From contig LSSK01000612.1 of NCBI GenBank assembly GCA_001969505.1, positions 1 through 27,394 on the forward strand: DNA of 27,394 nt. Reading direction: 5' to 3'. Shown here piece by piece: positions 1-11,600 of the stretch. Every line of letters starts with the position of its first letter. Within the stretch, counting starts at the first letter, position 1. A model generated the notes under the pieces. It was not told where the DNA came from and searched no databases. It saw only the letters and a program-made list of their open reading frames with translations. Position numbers and translations under genes: made by a program. Origin of the DNA: Zancudomyces culisetae. Its lineage: Eukaryota; Kickxellomycota; Harpellomycetes; Harpellales; Legeriomycetaceae.

Positions 1-18
1 ATATATATACTTCAGATC

Positions 19-3000
19 ATGTCAGTAGGTAACTCCGGAGTACTAAAAAAATTGGTATCGAAAACAGTCAAAGGGGATGTGATGGATGTAGATGTTGGTG
101 TTGAAAACGAATCGGTTAAAAGAGAACTTGCAAGTTTATTGGAGACTTTTACGGTATATATTTGTTTAGCATCAAAAAACATAGCAGAATTCACAAAACA
201 CCTTGAGAAAGAATGTATGGATGGGAGTACTCTCGCCGATGGCTCCAAATATGCAAAGGATACCAAATCATGTATTTATAGTAAACTTCTCTGTAAAATA
301 GCGCTTCTAATAGTACACCTGGCCGAAAAAATAATTTTCAAAGTGAGTAGCCGTATTAGACAAAGATCCTTAGGAGAAAAGGGAATGGTTGTAGATAAAG
401 TGTTTGAGTCTTGTGGTGGAAATAGCATGATAATGTTGATCTGTGCAATGGAAGAATATTTGGGTAGGTTCTACCAGGTAGTATACTATCTAAATGAACT
501 TAAAAATGAATATGATAATCAAGATGAGATTGATATGAAGAGCACTGCAATTAACGGTACAGGGATAAATATACAGCAGCCTATTACATACCGCTCATCT
601 CTACATAATAAAAGACATTTTCACGATATTTACAATAATATTGAGAACGAGGAATTTAGCGCAAATGGGTTTGCTAAGGCTCCAGCGAATGATTTCAGTT
701 GGTCATACCAACTTAAACTCGCGAGAAATGAGTATAGGCAGTATTATAGCCGTGATTTTGGATTCACTTTGACACAAAATCAACTAAAGTACGAATATAA
801 CCCGGAAGAGCTATATTTGGTAATATTCGGCAAACATAGAAGAAACCATTTACAAAGACATTTGTTTTCTCATGAGAATTTTAAGTACATGGTATATACC
901 ACTATAAACATTGCAAATATGGTATTCAAGATCAGTGTGGAGCAAAAATCAACCCTTCCGATATTTGGAAAAATAAAACAAATATCAACACAGATTGCAC
1001 AATCAGTATTGCTAGTGCTATCAAGCCTTGTAGACAAGTGGATTTGGGACCTGGATAAGGAGGAGTCGGACCAATATATAAAATCCGAAATACTGGTCAC
1101 CAAGGCAAGCGAGGTTGTTTCCGAATCAAATGTTCTCCAGAGCAAAGATCCAAACGAGGCCAGGTCCAGTAAAACAAACAACAGCGTTGAATCGGCAGTA
1201 TCAGATAGCCGTGAGCGTTTGAACGAGCAAATGGACTTGGCGAAAAAAATGGTGAACTTTATTTACGAGTGGGTATTGCTAGATGCTAGCCAAAATGACA
1301 ATGAATATCACAACCTCGAGGAAACAATGCAAATTTTTGAAGGAACAAAGCTAGCTGTCGCGGGTCGATTGGGGTTTTCTATAATCATGGATATTATATG
1401 GATAACTGTATTTCACAGTGAGGTACTTAGTACCAAAAACGTCGCACAAACCGAACTTATAAAGAATTTGCATAAAATGATTAGTAGATGGCCAGGTGAC
1501 TATATATGTATCTGCGGATTTGAATCAACCATCCAGAATGTGGAGAATGAATTAGTGAAGCCGGAAAGCAAAATTAAAGAGGCAGCGGCTGCAGGAAAGC
1601 TCCGGAGATGGATGCAAGTATATTCAAAGTCAGCTCTTATGCTTCAGGACAAAGATGTGTCATATTGGCAATCGGGCTTTAAAACCCACACTGAACTTAT
1701 TTACGCCTTATTTTTTGGAAGTATAGAGTGGATCCAGCGTGTTACAACGATTGCTCAGCAGAATTCTACAGATACTCAGGCCTGGGAATGGTCGAATATT
1801 CAGAGGCTCCCTCGGGTGTGCGAAAAGTCTCTGGTGGAAAAGTTCATTATACAAATGTGTCAATTGGGTTGGACTGAAAACGAGAGGTGTGATCAAAAAC
1901 TTGACTCTTGTCCTGACTCGTCTGGGTTAACCTTTGTGGCAAAAGTCTACGCCTTTTTGGATATCTATGTATCAAAGTTGAAGACCCATAAGCTAGAAAA
2001 GGTAGCTAGTACTGCAAAATTATTAAATTGGGTATCACTAGAAGCGATGAGGGTTTTGGCAACACTTTTGGGTGCATCTACGATCCGTGATGAAAGGACA
2101 CGGCGTGGCAAAAATGTTAAACCTTCGTCGATTATGATGTCACAGATTAATAGTGAAGTAGCAAAAAAGTCGGTTTTGCTGCATAACCAACCAAAACCAT
2201 ATCTCCTCACCCAAATTTTTGTTTCAGTGGGCTTTCCAAAGTTATTTATGGTAGACTCAATGCTGAATATTAAATGGATATACAAAATGAGGCAGTTAAA
2301 GGACACAACTCAGCAAGAGACATTGTTGAAAAGGGTCAAGCTATGGTACGATACCCTCGAGAGGATTATAGCTCACAGTTTATTGAGAACACAACTCAAA
2401 ACCGTGCTTTCAACAACAGTCTACACTGATGACAGTGATTCGATTCCAGATTCACGTGTGGCCCATCGTGTTATCTTTACTCTGCCACAGTGGTGGCTCA
2501 TATCTGTAGGGGTAACGTCATGTGCATATTTTGAGGAGTCTGCAACTAATTTATCTTTAGTAGCTGATGAAAATATGACCAAACTCTTTTACTGCTCTTT
2601 ATCTTCTCTCTTCTCATTGATACAATTTTTTTACTTTGATGTACAGATCTTGGAAGAGTTGGTAATTACAACATTACCCAAGGGGTATGAATTACTGCCG
2701 ACTTCTAGCTCTGAAGAAGCAAATAAGAAATTTGGAGAGGTGTGCAATAACCAGGAATTCTATTTTGGAAACAAACTCTGTGGGCTGTACATGTTAGCCC
2801 ATATTCTTGAAAATCTTGGTGTTTGCTTCAATAATCATCCAACCGAGGACGGTTCAACGCCCCCTTTCTCGGTTGTCGGTAAAGATACCCATAATGCCAA
2901 TCACTCCGCTAAGGAAAAATATTTGGGAGGAAAGATATTTGGGGGAAGGGATCATGAGGTAAAAACAGCTACAAATCTGGAGGTCAACTATGAAAAATAC

Positions 3001-5478
3001 CTCCAGGCTCTATACAATAGAGCCAAGACGTCTGGTACTATTTTTGAACTGGTAAAACAGACTCTGCTGAAACTGTGTAAAACCAAAAATGGTAGTTTGG
3101 TGTTGCTGAATCATAAGAACATTCTAAAGGTTTTGGGAAGGGGTATGGTAAAGTTTTTCGATGAACTACCAGTGAAGATAGCTATTACCTCTGGTATAGC
3201 TGTGAATAACGAACGTGAGCAGTGTTCAGGCAGCAAAGATTTCACCAATAATGGCAATGGCAATAGCAATAAAAGTAGTAATGGTTCTTTTTTTAATGAT
3301 TTAGAATGTGATGATCTAAACATTTACGACTCGGATATGATTTTAAAACTCAAACACCAATTAACTTCATTATGGGAACAGCGGATTGAGGGTTGGCTTA
3401 ATCTGCTTAAACGGTTATTTACAAACATAGTTGAGTGCAACTATCCTGTCGCTACTATAGCCGCCACCAACCCCACCATATCTACACCTACGCCGAATTT
3501 GCCTAGTACGGGGAATCATAATGAAATACACTCAGATGATTGGCTTAAATTTGGCTTGAACCTCCAAACCACCACAACCGGCAGAATCTTGACATCAAGC
3601 GGCAGTACTGTTGGTGCTCACAAACGGAGTATAGTCCAATTTTATTATAGGCTCTGCCACTTAAACAAAAATGGCCAGCTGACAAGCTTCTTTTCGGTTA
3701 TTATTCCGGTTTTGAAACAGTACGATAAATACATGTGTGAATTCGTGTGTAATAGTGTTTATGTAGGCGATTCATTTGACGAATCTACACTGGAAGAGTC
3801 AGTCACTTTTTTCGAGGAAATTCAGGACAAAAGAGCGCTTTGTTTGCTATTGATATTCTTGTTTAAAGTTCCTGAAAAAAATATGCTGAAAAATAGCCCT
3901 GGCACACACGGGGCCAAATTTGCAACTGGGAATACTCACAAACGCACCCAAATCTCTGGCGCAAAAGTCGATTTTGTGGGTTTGCGTAGTTTTCCTTTGG
4001 TCAAAAATTGGCTTTTACAGCTCAAACCAATGGTTGGTATGATTAATGGTGCTATTTTGATACCTGATACAGAAGGCAGTGATGTTATCGATAGTGATTA
4101 TTGTGGCGATTTTGTTCAAGATTCAGAACTGGTAGATGTTTCAGAAGATAGTAACACTGTGCTAAAGAGTGATCATCTCCTAGAACTGGCTATTATTTGC
4201 ACATCTGTTGTGTATGAAAGGGGAAAAAACGCGTTTTCGAGTGAATTTAGCAGGGTTCTCGAACTTTTACAGAGGAGGGTTGCAAAAAACATGACAAATA
4301 TTGGTGCTAAATTCAGGGAAAATAATACTGCTATGATCAGTAATAAAGATACCCGGCCCTTGAAAAGCTGTAGGTGTCTTGTGATAAGACTGGACCTGGC
4401 CACCGTCTGCTACACTCACTACGTTCATTCACAACAACAGCCACGGCAGAGTTACGACCTAGATGCTGAGAAGCAGAGGTTCGAATTCGAAGTCCATCTT
4501 AAAAAAGAGGAAAGCGTGGAACATCACGATGGGTATTGCTATGTCGTAATAAAAGATACTAGGCTTATGACGCATATTTTCGAGTATTTTGCATTGCTGC
4601 TTGAAAGTGAATTCTCAGAGTCCTTTGACGCATTTAACAGGCTAAAAGATGTGAAAATCACAGACAAGGATGGTACAAACATAAATCCGGTATCTTTTGG
4701 AGAATTTCCACATAACACCACCACTTTGTGCCAAGATTTGTGCAATGAAAAGTATAAAGATGAAATTGGAAACACCAAACACAGCGATGGTCTAGATAAT
4801 AATGGAGTTATACTAGTGGAATTTGATGATATATGTCCTCTAAATTTTGTTGCGCTGATGGATCTATCCTTTGAATATATAATCGAAAATAGTGAAGCCA
4901 TTGATCAATATGGCTATAAGAAAAGTGACTTTTTTGCGGTTTCGAAGGAGCTACATGATACTGTGACCTTATCCAAACCCACAAAAGGAGAATGCAACAA
5001 GGACATTCGAATGGGAGACCTAGTATCAGCACTGCCTCTTTGTCACAGATTTCTAGCGCCGGCCATAATGGACTACTGTATAATGCGGTTGTTGGACGAT
5101 AAAAATGCAGGGTTTCAAACACTGGTAGCAGCTACGGCGCTATATAGCTTTATAGTATCCATGACTGAACACATATCAGAGGGTACTGAAAGGCAAGACG
5201 ACTTGTCTTATTTGATTTCCATTCGTCGAGTTCTTGCAAGTAACAAGCTGCTGAAACTAATACCCGATCTCTATTACAAAATCAATAATACTGATGATGG
5301 AAAGGCGTCGTATAGTGAGAACCATGCGCTTTTAGATGAAGACCTTTACCAAACTCAGATGCACTGCATAAAGAATCATGAACATGTGTTTAAATGGTCA
5401 GATATACATTACGAGCTATTTAAACTAGATATCGAAAAAGGTCTATTTGCAAACATCAACCCCAATCCGGTCGGATAG
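19..5478 (+). CDS. Very large helical (ARM/HEAT-like) protein with C-terminal BTB-like domain; 5' end uncertain
   Basis: A single open frame of 1819 codons ends in TAG. Most of the protein looks alpha-helical with no signal peptide or clear membrane span. A low-complexity Asn/Gly/Ser patch lies near residues 1075-1092. Residues about 1495-1715 follow the order of a BTB/POZ fold. YVVIKDTRLMTH near 1508 with the following helix ending LLESEFSES matches the early strands and helix. VILVEFDDICPLNFVALMDL near 1596 matches the next strand and helix, and LCHRFLAPAIMDYCIMRLL near 1675 matches the last helical pair. A loop of about 60 residues separates the first two blocks. Helical repeats followed by BTB is the ARMC5 layout (a CUL3 adaptor for RNA polymerase II), but this protein is about twice as long, so the comparison is only architectural. 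The frame is open to the window edge, and a TTCAG just before the first ATG could be a splice acceptor, so the true start may lie outside. The coding frame is near certain; the function is not. Confidence 0.8.
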   Translation: MSVGNSGVLKKLVSKTVKGDVMDVDVGVENESVKRELASLLETFTVYICLASKNIAEFTKHLEKECMDGSTLADGSKYAKDTKSCIYSKLLCKIALLIVHLAEKIIFKVSSRIRQRSLGEKGMVVDKVFESCGGNSMIMLICAMEEYLGRFYQVVYYLNELKNEYDNQDEIDMKSTAINGTGINIQQPITYRSSLHNKRHFHDIYNNIENEEFSANGFAKAPANDFSWSYQLKLARNEYRQYYSRDFGFTLTQNQLKYEYNPEELYLVIFGKHRRNHLQRHLFSHENFKYMVYTTINIANMVFKISVEQKSTLPIFGKIKQISTQIAQSVLLVLSSLVDKWIWDLDKEESDQYIKSEILVTKASEVVSESNVLQSKDPNEARSSKTNNSVESAVSDSRERLNEQMDLAKKMVNFIYEWVLLDASQNDNEYHNLEETMQIFEGTKLAVAGRLGFSIIMDIIWITVFHSEVLSTKNVAQTELIKNLHKMISRWPGDYICICGFESTIQNVENELVKPESKIKEAAAAGKLRRWMQVYSKSALMLQDKDVSYWQSGFKTHTELIYALFFGSIEWIQRVTTIAQQNSTDTQAWEWSNIQRLPRVCEKSLVEKFIIQMCQLGWTENERCDQKLDSCPDSSGLTFVAKVYAFLDIYVSKLKTHKLEKVASTAKLLNWVSLEAMRVLATLLGASTIRDERTRRGKNVKPSSIMMSQINSEVAKKSVLLHNQPKPYLLTQIFVSVGFPKLFMVDSMLNIKWIYKMRQLKDTTQQETLLKRVKLWYDTLERIIAHSLLRTQLKTVLSTTVYTDDSDSIPDSRVAHRVIFTLPQWWLISVGVTSCAYFEESATNLSLVADENMTKLFYCSLSSLFSLIQFFYFDVQILEELVITTLPKGYELLPTSSSEEANKKFGEVCNNQEFYFGNKLCGLYMLAHILENLGVCFNNHPTEDGSTPPFSVVGKDTHNANHSAKEKYLGGKIFGGRDHEVKTATNLEVNYEKYLQALYNRAKTSGTIFELVKQTLLKLCKTKNGSLVLLNHKNILKVLGRGMVKFFDELPVKIAITSGIAVNNEREQCSGSKDFTNNGNGNSNKSSNGSFFNDLECDDLNIYDSDMILKLKHQLTSLWEQRIEGWLNLLKRLFTNIVECNYPVATIAATNPTISTPTPNLPSTGNHNEIHSDDWLKFGLNLQTTTTGRILTSSGSTVGAHKRSIVQFYYRLCHLNKNGQLTSFFSVIIPVLKQYDKYMCEFVCNSVYVGDSFDESTLEESVTFFEEIQDKRALCLLLIFLFKVPEKNMLKNSPGTHGAKFATGNTHKRTQISGAKVDFVGLRSFPLVKNWLLQLKPMVGMINGAILIPDTEGSDVIDSDYCGDFVQDSELVDVSEDSNTVLKSDHLLELAIICTSVVYERGKNAFSSEFSRVLELLQRRVAKNMTNIGAKFRENNTAMISNKDTRPLKSCRCLVIRLDLATVCYTHYVHSQQQPRQSYDLDAEKQRFEFEVHLKKEESVEHHDGYCYVVIKDTRLMTHIFEYFALLLESEFSESFDAFNRLKDVKITDKDGTNINPVSFGEFPHNTTTLCQDLCNEKYKDEIGNTKHSDGLDNNGVILVEFDDICPLNFVALMDLSFEYIIENSEAIDQYGYKKSDFFAVSKELHDTVTLSKPTKGECNKDIRMGDLVSALPLCHRFLAPAIMDYCIMRLLDDKNAGFQTLVAATALYSFIVSMTEHISEGTERQDDLSYLISIRRVLASNKLLKLIPDLYYKINNTDDGKASYSENHALLDEDLYQTQMHCIKNHEHVFKWSDIHYELFKLDIEKGLFANINPNPVG

Positions 5479-5524
5479 AGGCGCAGTCGAAGGCTATAAA
5501 GCTATACATACAACAGGCAGAGAT

Positions 5525-7757
5525 CTACATTTTATCCTGGATTACTCGTCGGAAGACTCTAATCCATGTCGGACAGTCTCTACTTTTGTCCTGTTCCAGC
5601 ACCTTTTCATCGACTGGATATGAATGTTTCTTTAGATTCTCGATTTCCTATTTAATTTAAAGTTTTTGATTTATTTTTTTTTCATTCGAGAACATCCCTT
5701 AAAGCACATGAATAACCAATGATGTATGAATAATAAATGGCAAATGTCTCATCCTCAAATGTAGAATTGTTAGTATTAATAATGAAAGTGTGGTATTTAC
5801 ATCATGTAGTCTGTTTCGAAAGTCTGGGTTTGTTGAAACAATCGTTAGCTGGGCCTCCAAGTCTCGAGAATAGGAACGCTGTCCAAAGTTTGATGACCCA
5901 ATAATTGTCATTACGGGTGTTTCTTGGTCAAAGTAGCACCACACACCTATTTACCAATATTAATGTTAGTACTCGTAGTTGTAGTTGTAGTTGTAGTTGT
6001 AGTTGTAAAATACTTTAAACCTTGAATCTCCCTCATAGTGCGGCCGCTTGAAAAATAACCTGCTATCAAGTAAATAACACCCACAAAAAAAAAAAATCTG
6101 ATAAACGAATAAATGAATAGATAGATAAATAAATAGAAGCCGACAAACCTTTTCCGTGGTACGACCACCCGTCGCGAGAGTACTCGCGGATTTTTACCGC
6201 GTCGCTTCTATTGACCCTGGAAAGATGTTTTAAAAACTCTAACTCAAAAAGCGAATATGTGTTTGGGATATGGCGAGATACACCTTTTGCTCCAAAAAAT
6301 CCACAAGCTTGGGGTGAGGCAACTAGAAAGTTAAAAGTGGACTTGCAAGCTAGGATTGCATCAATATGGATTCTTGCAAAGTTAAAGTACGCAGAAGTTA
6401 CCTCAGTCTTGCAGATGGTGGACGGTTTATCATGTTTGGCAAGTTGTAAAGAATACTCTTTGATTGCTCTAAATAGTTTTTGGATATATTTCTGATCTTG
6501 GTGAATTCCTAATGGCGCCATTTGGATGGTTGATACCACAAAAGTGTAATCACCAGTGTATTCTTTGGAAGATTCGGACCGAGTCTGTAACTTTTGCATG
6601 GGATAATCGTCTGTTTGAGAGCGCTGAATTCCAGCTCCAACACCAACACCAACACCAACACCAGATCCGTTCTCCATTGTGAAAATATTTGTACTTGCAG
6701 TGTTTTTGTTCCACTTTTCTATAAAGTTGATCATAATTTGATATGCGTATTTTTTGAACTTTCGTGGTCTTTTTACAGGGTCTGGACAGTCTTTATCGTT
6801 CAGCACCAAACTAAATCGATCATTCGCGTTAAAGGTATCAGAGTGAGCCTGATTGAGTACTAGTCTATACGAAAATCTAGAGATACCGTCAATTAGCTCT
6901 ATTAGATAATCTGCAACTTGAGGTGCCTCTTCAAACTGAAAGTATCGATCCTGGCGATTGGTAAAGTAGTCCTTGTTTAGGTTCGCCCCCGTCATGATGA
7001 CATTGGAGTCGCATATGTACGCTTTAATATGTTGAACTCCAACTGTTTCGTTAATCCGTTCTGGGTATATCCTCTTTTTGATTCCTGCCAGCTTTGGTGT
7101 ATGGTACAAAAATATGCTTACTCGGTCGGCTCCATGTTTCTCTATGAGTCTCGATATTTCTGCCGCAGAGCTTGTTAATCCCGTTTCACCCCTTTCCGGT
7201 CTTGTTCCGCGCAAACAATCCTCAAGAATCGTAACTTTTAGACTCTTGTTGTTGTCTAATGCTGTTGAAATCGTTTCAATCAATTCCTTTTCACTACTCC
7301 CTATATAAAGCGTACTCAAATACACACGCTCTTTTGCTTCAGAAATAGCCTGTTTTAGTTTTGAATAAAAATCACTAGGCTCGTAGATTATTTTTATTTT
7401 GTCGCTATCAACCATAAATCGTGGTTTGTCTTTTATAGCATCCTCTATCGCCTTGTAAGGATCATCGGCAATATTATGGATGCTACGCGTAGATTCTATT
7501 GACTTTTTAGCACTCTCGCTTGAATCCTGGATCCTTCCAGAATGTTGTATTTCTATTACATTTCTATCGCTATTCTCGCTCAAATTGCTGTAAAATTTAC
7601 CTGACATGCTTGAAGCCAAAACACCCCCGCCGGCCAGAGCAATTTTAAGCTTGGATTTGCTCGTAAAGTTACTTTTCGAATAGAAAGTCTTACTGAATTG
7701 GAACTCAATGGGTTTTATATTTCGTGGTCTATACCGAAACGCTCTTAATGCATACAT
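5525..7757 (-). CDS. PGS1: CDP-diacylglycerol--glycerol-3-phosphate 3-phosphatidyltransferase (phosphatidylglycerophosphate synthase), mitochondrial
   Basis: Three exons, join(7757..6149, 5946..5801, 5647..5525) on the minus strand, give 625 aa with all phases agreeing. The enzyme makes phosphatidylglycerophosphate from CDP-diacylglycerol and glycerol-3-phosphate, the committed step to cardiolipin. The N-terminus is rich in Arg, Lys and Ser with no acidic residue until Glu18, as expected for a mitochondrial presequence. The first phospholipase-D-type HKD motif is His243-x-Lys245 with Asp250, followed by GANLNKDYFTNRQDRY. The second, His534-Gly-Lys536 with downstream IIGSSNFGQRSYSRDLEAQ, is split by intron 1 directly after the lysine codon. 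Intron 1 (5947-6148) has a TACTAAC branch site at 5965-5971. Intron 2 (5648-5800) leads to a last exon starting EIENLKKHSYPV, which resembles the C-terminus of yeast Pgs1. A (Gly-Val)n patch at about 366-376 is a repeat-derived insertion. The gene converges with the large gene to its left. Confidence 0.93.
5975..6007. repeat. (GTAGTT)n microsatellite in PGS1 intron 1
   Basis: About five and a half tandem copies of GTAGTT lie in intron 1 of PGS1, immediately upstream (in the transcript sense) of the TACTAAC branch site. A poly(A) run and GATA/AAATA-type low-complexity DNA at 6086-6136 fill most of the rest of the intron. Confidence 0.85.
6637..6662. repeat. (CCAACA)n hexanucleotide repeat inside the PGS1 coding sequence
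   Basis: About four copies of CCAACA on the plus strand read as alternating Gly-Val codons on the coding strand, giving GSGVGVGVGVGAG near residues 364-376. The period is a multiple of three, so length change by slippage would keep the frame. Confidence 0.85.
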
Positions 7758-8608
7758 TGCTGAGGTGTATGTTGTTTCCTTGTTTCTGTTTTTTCAAATT
7801 ATGCGTTTTGATTAAATAGGATCACTCTACTTCCTTTGATTTGATTCTGATTATAAAAGCACATTTATAATATCAAAGCTCTTTGTATTTCTCTAATCGG
7901 GCTTACAAAAAAAAAAGGAAAAAAAAACAAAAAAAAACAGAACGGATTATCCAATGGTTTAAAACCCTCACACCCCCTCTCCCCCATCTCGCCAGAAAAA
8001 TTGAGGCTCGCAGCTAATAATAATCCGCGTGAATTTTACCATTCAACTACTCATCCCAGCCTAAGAATTTCCTATTTAATTTAGTAACAAAGAAAAGCAT
8101 GTCTATTTATGTTTTCTATGCTTAATTTCTCAGTTTGGTTTGTTTATTAGAGTAGATAAATGCGAAATACTTGAATTCTGGTCTTTAACTGTGCAATCAA
8201 CAATAATTAATAATTAACAGTATATAGCAGACTAGGTGGGAATTGAAATTTTTACACCAGGCAGACTGGGCGAACAACAATTCAGGTGTTTGTTGACAGC
8301 AATTGCATTATACCTTTCCTCTACATATTATCTGCTAATAATATATTTTGAAGGGAGAAATTCGAAAAGTTCATACTACTGAGTGGATAGTGTAAATAAA
8401 ATCAAATCATCCAGAAAGAGCAAATATTCAACAAACGTACAAAATAAATGTACATGTGTGAGACACGAGCATACTAGAAATACCGAATACCAACGAAAAA
8501 ATTTACAGGTTGCCCGTACAAAGTAGTATAGAAAAATAAAACGATAAAAACGACAAAAGGAGTAATAACATTGTAACTTGAAATACTCGTTGTCAAGTCA
8601 AAAACAAC
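7758..8608. promoter_or_regulatory. Divergent intergenic region between PGS1 and the dynactin p150 gene
   Basis: No coding frame or RNA gene is recognised in these 850 bp. They separate two divergently transcribed genes and must hold both promoters. The sequence is AT-rich, with A-tracts interrupted by single other bases around 7906-7940, a pyrimidine-rich stretch around 7965-7990, and A-rich DNA leading to the start codon at 8609. No canonical TATA box stands out. Confidence 0.5.
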
Positions 8609-11600
8609 ATGGACAAAAGTGGCTTTAACAGAAGGACCAGGCCCATGGAAGCAAGGCCTGGGTCGAGAACAAATAATCCCATAGCTAGCGGGATCGGTGC
8701 CAAAGGCGCTGCGAAACCAAACTCACCTATGCCAAGATTTTCAACAAGCATACAGCAAAGAGCTGGAGCAAATTCACCAGTGCCACAAACACCGCCTAAC
8801 AATCAGGCATCTGGGCAAATTGCGCAGAGCGTTGAAGGCAAAAGCAAAGTTGAGGTGGGAAAACTGGTTTTAGCACAGGACAAGAAGGGTGTAGTTAGGT
8901 TTATGGGCGAGACATCCTTTTCGACGGGATTGTGGATAGGGGTAGAACTTGAAGAGCAGTTGGGTAAGAATGATGGAAGTGTACAAGGAGTTAGATATTT
9001 TGATGCAAAACCTGGCTACGGTCTATTCGTAAGAATTTCCCAGGTAAAAGTGATGCAAGAAGAAACCAATACAACGCCAACAATGGAATCTCGTAAACTC
9101 CCAAGTAAAAGAGCATCTCTAAACATGAAAAGCCCCTTGAGCTCGCTACCAATGGGTTTTACAGGAAGTTCGAATAGAATGGGAAGCACGAGTAGATTAT
9201 CGGTTTCAGGAAGAAGCTCTGAGTATGACTCGAGACCATCAACACCACAGTCATCGATCCATAGTTCCAGCACCAGTTTAAACAGGTCAAGATCAGCCAC
9301 CCCAAACATATCCTCGATTTCAGACTTAGCTGAACAAACAAGAGAAGGGAAAGTGCCGAGCGAGGAAGCAAGTAGTGCAGCAGCAGTGAAGCAAAATACT
9401 GACAAGAACGATATGGAAGAGATTGAGGAAATTGAGGAGACCAATAACCAGGAAAAGCATGCGGTGGAGCAAAAGGATAATGCAGAAGAGGAGCGGAAAG
9501 AAAGTGGTGAAGGTGTAGGAGATGTTTTGGAAAGCATTAGGGAAAAGGAAGCGAGATATCGACGCCCAACGCTATCGATGGGCGAGGCGGTAATGTACGA
9601 AGGAGAAAGCAAAATAGTAAAAGCAGATCAGACCGTTCCACTCGCACAATACGAAGAACTCAAGGCGAAGGTTAAGTTTTTGGAACAAAAGAGGGCAGAG
9701 GAGCGGGAGGTGATACAGAATGCAGAGGAGGCTATGAGCAGCCAAGCTCAAGCGAAAAGAGCGCAAGAAAGACTTATCCAGAAGGTCAAAGAACTGACGG
9801 CAGAACAGCTGAAGACAAAAAGCGAGTTGAAAAAGGCACAAGAGCTGGTGCAGAGTCTGGAGGTGACTTTGGAGGAAGAGCGAGAGGCGTTGGAGTTGAT
9901 TACTATAGAGAAAGAAATGGCAGAGGAGCATGCGGAGGGATACAAACAGGAGATGGTTATTATGAAAGAGGAAATGGCGGAAATGGAAGAGAAGATTAAG
10001 TTGTATGAAGGAACGAGTGTTGGTAGTGGTGGTGGTGGTGGTCAGGGTGAGGGTGAGGGTGGAGGAGAAAAAAGTGATTCTTTGGAGGTAGCACAGCTCA
10101 GGGCCAAGAGTATAAGACTAACAGATGCACTTCGGGCGTTAAGAGATGAAAAGGAGTTGGAGATCAATGAGTTGAAGCAAAACATCAGGGATTTAGAGAA
10201 AGAGATGGGTGCGGGAAGACAAGCAGTTGGAATAGTAGAAAAGCTGAAGGCACAAGTTGAGCAACAGACAGAGGTTATTGAAGAGCTTAAGCAGCGGCTT
10301 GAGGAGGCAGCGGATTCTGAAGAGTTGGTACTGAACTTGGGAGAGAGAAACAGCAAGCTTGGTGAGAGAGTTAAGGAATTGGAATCGCTGGCGGAACACT
10401 GGCAGTCGATGTATGAAGTTAGTGAGGAAATGTATGAGGGTCATTCGGACGAGGTTAGGCAGCTAAACTCGGAAATTAATCGACTGGAATGGGAAATCAA
10501 GCAGCGCGAGCAGGATATTAAAAGACTGAATGAGTTGTCAGAGGAGCATGTAGAGATTATAGGACGGTTTAAGGAGGCAGTGGTTCAATTCCAGGATGAG
10601 AGGAAGCAAGCTGAAAAGAGAGAACAGGAGTTGCAGACCCAGGTGGAAAGTAGTGGCGGTGCAACTCGAAAGCTGGGAGAGCTTGCTGATAAAGCAGGAA
10701 AGGCAATGCAGACGGTGCGGGCACGCAGTATGGAGCTAGAGCTACAGAAGAATGAAATGGAGCTTTGCCTGCAGGAGATTAAAATACTAAGTAGTTATCT
10801 TCCAGAGTCGATAGTAAAAAATGAAATAATAAGCGTAGGAGGATTTCTTGGTATAAGAAGGCTTGAAATGTTATCACGGCTTATTTGTAAGCAATTGGAG
10901 CAACATCAACAGGATCAAGAGAACTACAAACAGTTATCCTCAGAGCAAGTGGATAAGGAATATCTAAATATTGCCATTTGTCGACGAGTGTTTGCATGTA
11001 GTGCAGAAGTAGCAGAATTAATAGTACATAATATCGAGACAAGCAGCGAGCAGGAATTTTTGGCAGTGGGAAATGTGCTGAATAGCAACCAGCAGGAAAT
11101 TCAGTCTATTGAGCTCAAGGTTAGAGAGCTGGTAAGAGATGGTACGCTGCAGGATATAGGTGACGGACAGGGCATCAGTAGACTGAACCACGCTATTTCC
11201 GTTGGAAAATCACTCCAAGAGTTGCTTGTACGATGTGAAAAACGGCTGATGGCAGTTGATGGTGAGAACAAGAAGGGCAGTACCAAAGAAAACTCAATGC
11301 AATCAGTCAAGAAGGCAGTCACGGAATTGGGGTATAGTATTGATCAGATCCAAGTTGGACTGTTGTATTTCTTTGATAACTTTATTGAAAATGAGGAGTT
11401 GGTTCATAAAAGCGAGTCAGTTCTGGGTGGGCTCAAAGGCATAAAACTATTATTGGTCAAGCTACAATGCAAAGTTGTTGACGAACTGTTCAGGAGATCG
11501 AACGACAATAGAAAAGCCACTGATGAAATAGAAGAGTACAGGGTTGATGTAGATACACGACAGCTGGACGACATTGTAGCATCTATATCGCTGCTTTTGA

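Noticed and set aside
5699-5801. Read-through C-terminus of PGS1 (NTTLSLLILT...)
   Set aside because: Hydrophobic AT-coded tail unlike the family; a GTAAAT donor at 5800 and the downstream exon give a family-like ending.
9016-9612. 198-codon minus-strand frame inside the p150 gene
   Set aside because: Antisense shadow of Ser/Glu-rich codons in a clear coding gene; no domain of its own.
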